From contig CAWIQD010000016.1 in NCBI GenBank assembly GCA_963837945.1, forward strand, positions 124,001 through 188,000: a stretch of 64,000 nucleotides of DNA, read 5' to 3'. Positions within the stretch are counted from its first letter, which is position 1. Each line of letters begins with the position of its first letter. The stretch is from CAVUBL01 sp963837945. Lineage in GTDB: Bacteria; Acidobacteriota; Thermoanaerobaculia; Multivoradales; DATKCC01. The position numbers and the translations under genes are program-made. This document shows, one piece after another, positions 45,326 to 55,100 of the stretch. The notes under the pieces were generated by a model. The model saw only the letters and a program-made list of their open reading frames with translations. It searched no databases and had not been told where the DNA came from.

Positions 45326-45512
45326 AGAGCTTGTGAATGAATCTCCGGCCGTCGCGAGGGCGCGGGCACCGCCGCGCGGAGCGCGGTGGTCGGGGCGCCG
45401 CTCGCAAGGCGCGCCGACGCAGGCGTATCGGGGCCTACGTCGAGGAGGCGTAACGCCGCGAGCGGTGATTCGGGGGCGCCCGGAGCAGGTCGGCGATTCA
45501 TTCACAAGCTCT
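45326..45512. repeat. Long inverted-repeat hairpin element B (family H)
   Basis: A 187-bp element bounded by perfect 18-bp inverted arms (45326-45343 and 45495-45512), with imperfect pairing continuing inward and a TCA present on both flanks (45324-45326, 45512-45514), possibly a target duplication. The core stem is GCTCGC (45400-45405)/GCGAGC (45458-45463), enclosing GACGCAGGCGTATCGGGGCC and TACGTCGAGGAGG. A GGGGCGCC/GGCGCCCC pair flanks the core. It lies between two divergent genes, ending about 30 bp before the dimethylargininase start. Confidence 0.8.
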
Positions 45513-45541
45513 CAGGCCTCCGGATGGGAGAGAATCCGGGC

Positions 45542-46333
45542 ATGGATCGATCCGTCGCCGGCCTCGTCGCCCTCACGCGCGGCGTCAGCGCCGCCTTCGA
45601 GCGCTGCGAGCTGACCCACCTGGCGCGCGAGCCGATCGACCTCGCCCGGGCGGGGGCGGAGCACGCGGGGTACGTCGCGCTCCTCGCCGAGCTCGGATGC
45701 GTGGTGGAGGAGATACCGGCGGATCCGGACCTGCCGGACTGCGTGTTCGTCGAGGACACGGCCGTGGTGGTGGACGAGCTGGCGGTGATGACTCGGCCCG
45801 GGGCGGCCTCGCGGCGGGGCGAGCTGCCGGCGGTCGAGGCCGCTCTGGCGCGCCACCGGCCGCTGGCGCGGATCGAGGCTCCGGGCACCCTCGACGGCGG
45901 GGACGTGCTGGTCGCCGGCCGGGAGGTCTTCGTGGGGCTCTCGGAGCGGACGAGCTTCTCCGGCCTCGAGCAGCTCCGTGGACACCTCGCTCCCTACGGC
46001 TACGCGGTGCACGGCGTCGAGGTCTGGGGCTGCCTCCACCTCAAGTCGGCGGCGACCCAGGTCGGCCCGGAGCTGCTCCTCGCCCACCGTGCCTGGCTCG
46101 ACGCCGAAGCCCTGGCCGGCTTCGAGCTCCTCGACGTCGATCGGGACGAGCCGTTCGCCGCCAACGCCCTCCTCGTGGGCGACGTGGTGGTGCTGCCTGC
46201 GGCCTTCCCCAAGACCCGCCGGCGCCTCGAGGCCCGCGGCCTCCAGGTCGCTCCGGTGGCGGCCTCGGAGATCGCCAAGGCCGAAGGCGGCGTCACCTGT
46301 TGCAGCCTCCTCCTCGGCGGCGCTTCCGCCTGA
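45542..46333 (+). CDS. Dimethylarginine dimethylaminohydrolase-like (DDAH) enzyme
   Basis: A 263-residue member of the DDAH/arginine deiminase superfamily. The substrate and catalytic blocks are DCVFVEDTAVVVDELAVMTR, APGTLDGGDVLV, LHLKSAATQV (catalytic histidine) and GGVTCCSLLL with the nucleophilic cysteine near the C-terminus. Family members hydrolyse dimethylarginine or related guanidino compounds; the exact substrate is inferred. Start ATG 45542. Confidence 0.88.
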   Translation: MDRSVAGLVALTRGVSAAFERCELTHLAREPIDLARAGAEHAGYVALLAELGCVVEEIPADPDLPDCVFVEDTAVVVDELAVMTRPGAASRRGELPAVEAALARHRPLARIEAPGTLDGGDVLVAGREVFVGLSERTSFSGLEQLRGHLAPYGYAVHGVEVWGCLHLKSAATQVGPELLLAHRAWLDAEALAGFELLDVDRDEPFAANALLVGDVVVLPAAFPKTRRRLEARGLQVAPVAASEIAKAEGGVTCCSLLLGGASA

Positions 46334-46357
46334 GCGAGGCGCCGGCCGGCGCGCGCC

Positions 46358-46942
46358 TCACCGTCCGGCGCAGCGGTCGTAGAGCTCGAGGAGGGCCGAG
46401 CGGAGGTTGCCCTGGTGGCGGGCGTGGAGGGTCTCGGCGGCGGGGAGGCCGAGTGACGAGCCGCCGGCGAGCTCGGAGATCAGGATCCCCAGGAGCTCCG
46501 GCGTGGTGGCGCACTCGTGCAAGGTGGGGAGCGGCGTGGGCCGGTGGGCCGTGACCAGGAGCCCTCCGGCCCCGCGGCACGCGCGCAGGAGGCGGCGCCA
46601 ACCGCCCGGGGCCAGGCGCTCCTCGCCGTCGATGAGGAGAAAGCTCGTCGATCCGGCGGGGCTCGCGAGGCCGCCCTCCGCAGTCTCGTCCGCCCGCCGC
46701 GCCGACCACTGCACCCGCCAGCCCCGCCGGGTGAGCCGCGCCGCCAGCGCCTCGAGCAAGGCCGTCTTGCCCGAGCCTTCCGGCCCGACGATCGCCGCCC
46801 GCCGGCCGAGGGTGTCCAGCCGGTCGAGCAGGCGGTCGAGGTCCGCCGGCGCGAGCGGCTCGCCGGTCGCCGGGTCGCGGTAGCCCAGGCGGTCGAGCCG
46901 CTCGGTGGCGAACGGGTTGCGCCGGGCGGCGAAGGTGGTCAC
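46358..46942 (-). CDS. P-loop ATP-binding protein of unknown function
   Basis: A 194-residue protein with Walker A GPEGSGKTA and a Walker-B-like FLLIDGEERL, preceded by NPFATERLDRLGYRDP. A sensor-like LLVTAHR follows. It overlaps the arrestin-like gene by 4 bp, forming a unit with the DUF3592 gene. No named family recognised; it is shorter than most AAA+ ATPases. Role unknown. Confidence 0.7.
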   Translation of the reverse strand: MTTFAARRNPFATERLDRLGYRDPATGEPLAPADLDRLLDRLDTLGRRAAIVGPEGSGKTALLEALAARLTRRGWRVQWSARRADETAEGGLASPAGSTSFLLIDGEERLAPGGWRRLLRACRGAGGLLVTAHRPTPLPTLHECATTPELLGILISELAGGSSLGLPAAETLHARHQGNLRSALLELYDRCAGR

Positions 46943-47346
46943 GACGCCCCTTCGGCCGCCGGCTCCGGGTGGAGGAGGATCTCCTCGCCGGTCGGCGAGA
47001 CCACCAGCTCGACTCGCCCCGCGCGGCTCTCCGGCTCGACCACCGCCTCCACCGTCCAGACCAGGGAGATCAGCTTGCCGGAGAAGCTGTACGGCCCGTC
47101 CGGCAGCCGGAAGCGGAAGCTCCGCCGCTCCGCTGGCGCCGGCGCCTCGAGCGCCTGGGCCGCGACGACCTCCGAGTCCCGGTCGCCCCGCCCGCGGGTG
47201 TACCAGGCGAGGCGGACCTCGGCGCTCTCGGGTGCCTCGTCCCCGAGGTCCCAGGAGACCGTGCCCGCGACCTCGTCGCCCGGCCGGTACGCCGACCGGC
47301 CCCCGTCGAGCTCCACGCGGATCGGGCCCTGTTCCGTCTCGCTCAC
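46939..47346 (-). CDS. Small arrestin-like beta-sandwich protein (inferred fold)
   Basis: A 135-residue protein starting GTG 47346. The stretches SAYRPGDEVAGTVSWDL, EVRLAWYTRGRG and YSFSGKLISLVWTVEAVVE have the alternating pattern of arrestin-type or Spo0M-like beta sandwiches; this is inference from pattern, with no family match confirmed. No signal peptide or membrane segment. It overlaps the neighbouring genes by 4 bp on each side, so it is probably co-translated with the DUF3592 protein. Confidence 0.6.
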   Translation of the reverse strand: MSETEQGPIRVELDGGRSAYRPGDEVAGTVSWDLGDEAPESAEVRLAWYTRGRGDRDSEVVAAQALEAPAPAERRSFRFRLPDGPYSFSGKLISLVWTVEAVVEPESRAGRVELVVSPTGEEILLHPEPAAEGAS

Positions 47347-48623
47347 GACCAGATCCCTTCGCCCACGGGCGCGCTCCAGGCGGTGCCCGCCGCCGGCGGC
47401 ACCACCACGACCTTCAGGTCCTCGGACACGTCGGGCCAGGAGCGGATGTCGCCCTGCACCTTCAGGGTCCAGACGATCCGGTTGTGGGGCGCGTCGAAAG
47501 AGTGCATGGTGTCGGCCGGGACGTCGATCCGGGCCGAACCGGTGGCGATCTCGGCCGGCGAGGACGCCGTCGCCACGCCCAGGGTCGCGAAGGTCTCCCG
47601 GGCGGTCACGGTGTCCGTCCCACGGCGGTAGACGGCTTCCTCCTGGCCCTCGAGGGTGATGGTGAGGCGCCGGATCCGCCCGGCCCGGCCCGAGAAGCGC
47701 CAGGCGAGCTCGGCCGCCTCGCCGAGGGTCAGGCGGCCCGGCGTCAGCGTCAGGTGGGGGCGCGGGTTGAAGAGCGCGAGGATCTGGTACGGCACGGAGA
47801 CGAGCAGAGCCAGGCCGACGAGCACGAACGGCACGAGGAAGGCGGTCAGGCAGCCGTCCGGCGAGCCCTCTTGCCAGCCCTGCCAGACGTGGTAGACGAA
47901 GACGCTCACGATGCCGTTCCAGAACAGCGCGGCGAAGAGGACCATGACCAGCTTGCCCACCGGCCCCGCCGCCGGCTCGAGGACCAGAGACTCGCCGGAG
48001 CCTGCCGGCTCGCCCGCGGTCTCCGGGAGCCAGTCGGCGCGGGCCGCCGCCGATGCCTTCCCCTTCCTGCGCAGCGCCACCAGCCCGAGGAGGGCGCCGC
48101 CTCCGCCGATGGCGACGAAGAGCAGCGGCAGCAGGCCCCACAGGTAGTCGAGCGTGAAGCCGCGCTCGAAGACCGCCTCCGCGGGACGCGCGGGGTCGAC
48201 CCAGCAGGTGGTCCGGGTGCCGGGCGGCAGCCGGTCGACGATCCGCTGCTTGCCCTCGCTGCCGCTCGACGAGCCGCCCAGGAAGCTGTAGCGGTCCCCG
48301 ACGTACTCGCGGCCGCCGACCTCGTAGCGGTAGCGCAGCTCGACGCTGTAGGTGTCGCCGTCGTCGGCCGGGTGGTCCTCGACGTCGCTCGCCAGGATCT
48401 CGCAGGGGACCGGCGTCCAGAAGAGGGCCCGGACGACGTGCCACGCTGGTACCGCGAAGAAGGCGGAGAAGCCGAGGCCGAAGAGCAGGAAGACGCTGAA
48501 GAAGGCGACGGTGACGCAGCCGCCGCGCAACTTTCCGCCCGGCCGTCCGGTGACCGGCTGGCCGGTGGCCGGCTCCGACGGAGAGCCGCCTCCGCCGGAG
48601 GGAGTAAACGAGAAGCGAACCAT
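47343..48623 (-). CDS. DUF3592 domain membrane protein
   Basis: A 426-residue membrane protein. A first transmembrane helix (about residues 37-60) is followed by the DUF3592 region (PCEILASDVEDHPADD, YRYEVGGREYVGDRYSF, LPPGTRTTCWVDPARPAEAV), then two to three helices (residues ~155-180 and ~225-275) and a C-terminal beta-rich part resembling the partner protein (ARIDVPADTMHSFDAPHNRI). DUF3592 proteins are mostly uncharacterised. It is transcribed first in the three-gene unit with the arrestin-like and P-loop proteins. Confidence 0.78.
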   Translation of the reverse strand: MVRFSFTPSGGGGSPSEPATGQPVTGRPGGKLRGGCVTVAFFSVFLLFGLGFSAFFAVPAWHVVRALFWTPVPCEILASDVEDHPADDGDTYSVELRYRYEVGGREYVGDRYSFLGGSSSGSEGKQRIVDRLPPGTRTTCWVDPARPAEAVFERGFTLDYLWGLLPLLFVAIGGGGALLGLVALRRKGKASAAARADWLPETAGEPAGSGESLVLEPAAGPVGKLVMVLFAALFWNGIVSVFVYHVWQGWQEGSPDGCLTAFLVPFVLVGLALLVSVPYQILALFNPRPHLTLTPGRLTLGEAAELAWRFSGRAGRIRRLTITLEGQEEAVYRRGTDTVTARETFATLGVATASSPAEIATGSARIDVPADTMHSFDAPHNRIVWTLKVQGDIRSWPDVSEDLKVVVVPPAAGTAWSAPVGEGIWS

Positions 48624-48713
48624 GTTCGGATGTATGGCGAGGAGAGCCTACCGAAGAAACTACCCGATTGGATAGTGACGAGGTCACGAATCTTCGCTAC
48701 TCTGGCCCCCGAG

Positions 48714-49157
48714 ATGAGGAACGCCGCCCGCTCCGCCACGACTCCGCGCGAACCCGCGCGAGGCACCGCCGCCCGGCTGGTCGCCCTCGTCGCCGGCCTC
48801 GCGACCGTGGCGCTGCTCGTCTCGCTGCCCTGCCCGGCAGGCGCGGACGCCTGCGCACTCGCCCCGGCGGCGCCGATCGGCGCCCACTGCCCGCTGGCGG
48901 CTGCCGGCGGCGAAACGATGAAGTGCTGCGCGAAGAGCGAGTCACCGCGCCGGTCCTCGCCGGCCACCCCGGCGGGCCCATCGGGCCAGGGCGCGGGACA
49001 GCGGCTCCAGCTCCAGGCCTTGCCTCTCGGGGCCGCCTCGCCGCCCGCGCTGCCCGCGGCGCTGCCGCTGACCGAGCGCTCGGCTCCGGCCTGCTTCGCG
49101 GCCCCCGCGGCTTCGGCCGTCCCCCTCTACACCCTGCTCTCGACGCTCCTCACCTGA
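48714..49157 (+). CDS. Small Cys-rich exported protein at the head of the copper island
   Basis: A 147-residue exported protein with a signal region (AARLVALVAGLATVALLVSL). The mature part has cysteines in CPAGADACALAP, HCPLA and MKCCAKS, suggesting metal binding, then a hydrophobic Ala/Pro/Leu tail. No named family recognised. It precedes the tolC-cusB-cusA genes by ~110 bp, so a copper-related role is inferred. Start ATG 48714; no convincing ribosome-binding site. Confidence 0.6.
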   Translation: MRNAARSATTPREPARGTAARLVALVAGLATVALLVSLPCPAGADACALAPAAPIGAHCPLAAAGGETMKCCAKSESPRRSSPATPAGPSGQGAGQRLQLQALPLGAASPPALPAALPLTERSAPACFAAPAASAVPLYTLLSTLLT

Positions 49158-49267
49158 TCGCCCTCCAGACGTAGTGTGTCCGGCCGCGGTGCGCCCCCTC
49201 GATCCGAGGCGGGAGGCGCGGCGGTCTTCCAGGAAACACTCGACCTGACTCGATCGGGAGGCGCTCG

Positions 49268-50669
49268 ATGCTCTCGAGATTGCCGGCCGTCGCCCTCGCC
49301 CTCGTGGCGCTGGCGGCGAGCCCCACGACACTGAACGCACAGGACCGGCCGCAAGCGACCCCGGCCGAGGCGATCCTCGCCGCGCTGCCGGACCCGGAGC
49401 TCCGCGACCTCGCCACCGAGGTCCTGGCGCGCAACCCGGAGCTGGCGGCGGCCCGCGCCCGCGCCCGGGCGGCCGAGGAGGAGGCGCCCCAGGTGCGCTC
49501 GCTGCCCGACCCCATGGCGAGCCTCACCGCCTTCGTTCTCACCCCCGAGACCCGGGTCGGCCCGCAGCAGGCGATGGTGGCGCTCTCCCAGCGCTTCCCC
49601 TGGTTCGGCAAGCTCGGACTCCGCGAGCGCGCGGCTCTCTACGCCGCCGCCGCGGCCCGGGCCGACGTCGCCGCCCGCGAGCTCGCGCTGGTGACCGAGA
49701 CCCGGCGCCTGGCCTACGAGCTCGCCTTCCTCGACGCCTGGGACGGGATCCTCGGAACCGACCGCTCGATCCTCGAGCGCTACGAGGAGCTTCTCCCGGA
49801 CGCGCTACGCCGCCGGCGTCGGTCTCGAGCAGGCGGTGATCAAGCTCCAGGCGGAGCTCACCAAGATCGACTCGCGCAAGCTCCAGCTCGCCGACCGGCG
49901 GGCCGAGACGACCGCGGCGCTCAACGCCCTGCGGGACCGCTCACCGGTGGCCGAGCTGCCGGCGTTCGCCCTGCCCGCAGCCGTCGCCCCGAGCGAGGGC
50001 TTCGAGGCTCGCCTGGGAAGCCTCGAGAGCCGGGCCGAGGCCCTCCGCCCCGAGATCGCGGGCGCCGAGGCCGAGATCTCCCGCGCCGGCACCCAGATCG
50101 AGCTGGCGAAGAAGGATTACCTGCCGGACGTCACCCTGGGCCTCACCTACACCGTGGTGGGCGAGCGCCGGGACGCCCCCGGCCGGGCCATGCCGCCGCC
50201 CGACAACGGCCAGGACGTCGTCGGCCTGACCGCCTCGATCAACCTGCCCGTCCACCGCGACCGCCTGGACGCGGCGGTGGCGCAGGCCGCCCGGCGCGAG
50301 ACCGCGGTCCGGGAGGGGCGGCGCGCGGTCGCCGCCGGCATCGACCGCTCACTCGGTGAGCTCAGCCAGCGTCTCGAGCTCACCTACCGGCAGCTCCGCC
50401 TGTTCGAGAACGTCCTGGGAATCCAGGCCGAGGAGTCCCTCTCCTCGGCCGAGGCCGCCTACACGGCGGGCAGCGCGGGCGCCCTCGACCTCCTCGACGC
50501 CGAGCGCGTGCTCCTCGACGTGCGCACCTCGACGGCCCGCGCCCGGGCCGACTACGCCATCACCCTCGCCCGTCTCGAGGGCGCGGTGGGGGAGCCGATC
50601 GATCCCGGGCAAGGCACCGCCGCCGCCCAGGCGCCCGATTCCGATGCAACGAGAGGTAGCCAGAAATGA
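49268..50669 (+). CDS. TolC-family outer-membrane efflux protein (CusC-like), frameshifted
   Basis: Outer-membrane channel component. The N-terminal signal peptide (AVALALVALAASPTTLNA) leads to the outer membrane efflux protein fold: EVLARNPELAAARARARAAE and SQRFPWFGKLGLRERAAL, then the second repeat LDLLDAERVLLDVRTSTARA near the C-terminus. The two parts are in different frames; an extra C at about 49797 between ELL and RTRYAAGVGLEQ accounts for it. Corrected length ~466 residues. It forms an operon with cusB and cusA, the stop overlapping the cusB start. Confidence 0.88.
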
Positions 50670-52178
50670 ACGAATACAACGCCAAGAAGACAGGCTGGCT
50701 CGGCCGCATCCTCTGGCTCGTGGCCGGCTTCGCCCTGGCCGCCCTCCTCCTCGCCGACCCCTTCGGCATCTCTCCCGTCGACGACTGGCTTCGGGGCGGC
50801 GACGTCGCTCGAGAAGCGGCGGCCGACGAGCCGCCCTCTCCGGATCAAGCCACTCTCTGGACCTGCGGCATGCACCCGCAGGTGATCGAGAACCGCCCGG
50901 GCAACTGCCCGATCTGCGGCATGAAGCTGGTGCCGCTGCGCAGCGACACGGCGGGCGCCGCTGGCGCCGCGAGCGCGCCGCCCGGAGAGCGCAGGATCCT
51001 CTTCTACCGCAGTCCCATGGACCCGTCGATCACCTCGCCGGTGCCGCGCCAGGACGACATGGGCATGGACTACGTGCCGGTCTACGCCGACGAGGTGGGC
51101 TCCTCCGGGCGGGAGGCCGGAGCGGACGGGCCGGTGGTCTCCATCGACCCGGTGGTCGTCCAGAACATGAACGTCCAGACCGCACCGGTCGCGCGGCGCA
51201 CGGTCTCGCGCGAGATCCGCACCGTCGGCTACCTCGAGTACGACCAGCAGAAGATGGTCTCGGTCACGACCAAGTACTCGGGCTTCATCGAGAAGGTCTA
51301 CGTGAACTACGTGGGCCAGCCGGTCAAGCGCGGCCAGCCGCTCTTCGACATCTACTCGCCCGAGCTGGTTCAGACCGAGCAGGAGCTCCTCTCCGCCCAG
51401 GAGTTCGCGCAGCGCATGGAGAGAGGCACCGACGACGCCCGGCGCCGCGCCACCTCTCTGGTCGCAGCCGCGCGCCAGCGCCTCGCATACTGGGACATCA
51501 GCCCGGCCCAGGTCGAGCGCCTCGCGTCGGCCGGCACGGTCCACCGCACCTTGACCGTCACGGCGCCGGCCTCGGGCGTCGTGATGATGCGCATGGAGGG
51601 CCTCGAAGGCATGGGCGTCAAGCCCGGCATGGAGGCTCTTCCACATCGCCGACCTCTCCTCGCTCTGGCTCTCGGTGGAGGTCTTCGAGGACCAGCTCGC
51701 CTGGGTGCGGGAGGGTGCGACCGCCGACGTGATCCTCTCCTACTTCCCGGGCGAGCAGTTCACCGGCCGCGTGCGCTACGTCGAGCCCGAGGTCGCGGAG
51801 CAGACCCGCACCGTGGCCTTGAAGCTCGAGGTGCCCAACCCGGCCGGCAAGCTCAAGAGCGGCATGTACGCCACGGTCGTCTTCCGGCCGGAGGTCGCCA
51901 AGGACGCCGTCGCGATCCCCAGCCAGGCGGTGCTCCGCACCGGCGAGCGCAGCGTCGTGATCGTCGCCCTGGGCGACGGCCGCTTCGCGCCGCGCGAGGT
52001 CGAGCTCGGCGCCTCCGGCGAGGACTGGGTCCAGGTGCTCTCGGGGCTCTCGCCCGGCGAGCAGATCGTGACGTCGTCGCAATTCCTGATCGACTCCGAG
52101 TCGAACCTCAAGGCCGCCATCCAGAAGATGGTCGACGAGAAGCAGGCCAAGGCCGCCGCCGCCCGGAAGGGGGCCTGA
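50666..52178 (+). CDS. cusB: CusB-like RND efflux periplasmic adaptor with heavy-metal-binding domains, frameshifted
   Basis: Periplasmic membrane-fusion subunit of a copper/silver efflux pump. After a membrane anchor it has a heavy-metal-binding domain (CGMHPQVIENRPGNCPICGM) and a second, degenerate copy (YRSPMDPSITSPVPRQDDMG), then the barrel-sandwich and beta-barrel parts (VGYLEYDQQKMVSVTTKYSG, FIEKVYVNYVGQPVKRGQPL). An extra G at about 51634 splits the frame; repaired it reads KPGMELFHIADLSSLWLSVE. Corrected length ~503 residues. Confidence 0.9.
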
Positions 52179-52179
52179 G

Positions 52180-55100
52180 ATGCTCGAGCGGATCATCGAG
52201 TGGTCGCTCAAGAACCGGGTCTTCGTGATGATCGGCGTCGGCTTCGCCGTCCTCGGCGGAGTCTGGGCGGTCGAGCACATGCGCCTCGACGCGATCCCCG
52301 ACCTCTCGGACGTGCAGGTGATCGTCTACACCGAGTACTCGGGGCAGGCGCCGCAGGTGGTCGAGGACCAGGTCACCTACCCGATCACGACCAAGATGCT
52401 CGCCGTGCCCTACGCCAAGGTGGTACGGGGCTACTCGTTCTTCGGCTACTCCTTCGTCTACGTGATCTTCGAGGACGGCACCGATCTCTACTGGGCCCGC
52501 TCGCGGGTGCTCGAGTACCTCTCGGGCCTCGCCGATCAGCTCCCGCCCGGGGTGGCGCCACAGCTCGGGCCGGACGCGACCGGCGTCGGGTGGGCGTTCA
52601 TGTACGTCCTGAACTCCGACCGGCGCTCGCTCGCCGACCTGAGGAGCTACCAGGACTGGTACCTGAAGTATGGCCTCACCGCGGTCGACGGGGTCTCCGA
52701 GGTCGCCTCGATCGGCGGGTTCGTCCGCCAGTACCAGGTGGAGGTCGACCCGGTGAAGCTCCGTGCCTACGGCGTCCCCCTCCAGCAGGTGCGAATGGCC
52801 ATCCAGCGCTCGAACAACGACGTCGGCGGCCGGGTGGTGGAGATGGGGGAGCGCGAGTACATGGTGCGCGGCCTGGGCTACGTGAAGGACGTCGCGGACC
52901 TGGAGCAGGTGGTCCTGGGCCACGGCCCCGGCGGCACGCCGATCCTGCTGCGCGACGTCGCCAACGTGACGATCGGCCCGGAGATCCGTCGCGGCCTGGC
53001 CGACTGGAACGGCCGGGGCGAGACGGTGGGCGGGATCGTCGTGGTGCGGGCCGGCGCCGACACCCTCTCGACCATCGCGCGGGTCAAGGCGAAGCTCGCC
53101 GAGCTGAAGGCCGGCCTGCCCGACGACGTGAAGATCTCCGTGGCCTACGACCGGACCGGCCTCATCGACCGGTCGATCCACACCCTCACGCGGACCCTGA
53201 TCGAGGAGTCGATCATCGTCGCCCTGGTGTGCATGCTCTTCCTCTTCCACTTCCGCTCGGCGCTGGTGGCGATCTTCTCGATCCCGGTCTCGATCCTCAT
53301 CGCGTTCATCGTCATGAAGCTCCAGGGCCTGGGAGCGAACATCATGTCGCTCGGCGGCATCGCGATCTCGATCGGCGTCTTGGTGGACGCGGCGATCATC
53401 ATGGTCGAGAACGCCCACAAGCACTACGAGGAGCAGCAGGGGGAGCGCTCGCACTTCGAGATCATCCTGCGCTCGGCGCAGGAGGTCGGCCCGACGCTGT
53501 TCTTCACCCTGCTGGTGATCACGGTCAGCTTCATGCCGGTCTTCACCCTCCAGGCGCAGGAAGGGCGTCTGTTCAAGCCGCTCGCCTTCACCAAGACCTA
53601 CGCGCTCGCCGCCTCGTCGCTGCTCGCCGTCACCGTGATCCCGGTGCTCATGTACTGGTTCGTCCGGGGCAAGATCCACGGCGAGGAGCGGCACCCGATC
53701 TCGCGGCTCCTGCGGCGGGCCTACACGCCGGTCCTCAACGCCGCCCTGCGCTGGCGCTGGGCCGTGGTCGTGGGCGCCGGGCTGCTGGTGATCTCGATCG
53801 CCGTGCCGCTGGCGCACATCGGCTCGGAGTTCATGCCACCGCTGTGGGAGGGCGACCTGCTGTACATGCCCACCACCTTCCCCGGGCTCTCGATCACCAA
53901 GGCCAAGGAGATCCTCCAGCAGACCGACAAGATCCTCCGGACCTTCCCCGAGGTCGAGTCGGTCTTCGGCAAGGTCGGGCGAGCCAAGACCGCCACCGAC
54001 CCGGCACCGCTCTCGATGATCGAGACCACGATCGCGCTCAAGGACCCGTCCCAGTGGCGCCCCGGCATGACCAGGGACGAGCTGGTCGCCGAGATGAACC
54101 GGGCGATCCAGTTCCCCGGGGTCACGAACGCCTGGACGATGCCGATCAAGACCCGCATCGACATGCTCTCGACCGGCATCAAGACGCCGGTGGGGATCAA
54201 GATCGCCGGCCCCGACCTGCAGAAGCTCGAAGACCTGGGCAAGCAGGTGGAGGCCACGGTCAAGGGCTTGCCCGGCACGCTGTCGGCCTACGCCGAGCGG
54301 GTGATGGGTGGCAACTACCTCGACTTCGAGATCGACCGCGAGGCCGCGGCTCGGTACGGCCTGGCGGTGGGCGACGTGCAGGAGATCATCCAGTCGGCGA
54401 TCGGCGGGATGAACGTCTCCTACACGGTCGAGGGGTTGGAGCGCTACCCGATCAACGTGCGCTACCCGCGCGAGCTGCGGGACAACCTCGACGCCCTGCG
54501 CGAGACGCTGGTCCCCACCCCGGCCGGTCCGCAGGTGCCGCTCGGCCAGCTCGCCACTCTCGAGGTGCACCAGGGTCCGCCCGCGATCAAGAGCGAGAAC
54601 GCCCGGCCCAACGCCTGGGTGTTCGTGGACTTGACGACGTCCGACCTCGGCGGCTGGGTGGAGCGGGCGAAACGGGCGGTGGCCGAGGAGGTCGAGCTGC
54701 CGGCCGGCTACTCGATCTTCTGGTCCGGCCAGTTCGAGTACATGGCCCGCGCCAAGGCGCGGCTCGCCTACATCGTGCCGATCACGCTGTTCGTCATCAT
54801 CCTGATCCTGTACCTCAACACGAAGTCGTTCGCCAAGACGGCGATCGTGCTCCTGGCGGTGCCCTTCTCGCTGGTCGGGGCGGTCTGGCTCATGTACTTC
54901 CTGGGCTACAACTGGTCGGTCGCCGTGTGGGTGGGGCTGATCGCGCTCGCCGGACTCGACGCCGAGACCGGCGTGGTCATGCTCCTCTACCTCGACCTGG
55001 CCTACGACCGCTGGCGCCGCGACGGGAAGATGGCGACCTACTCTGATCTCGCCCAGGCCGTCGACCACGGCGCCGTGCAGCGCATCCGCCCGAAGATGAT

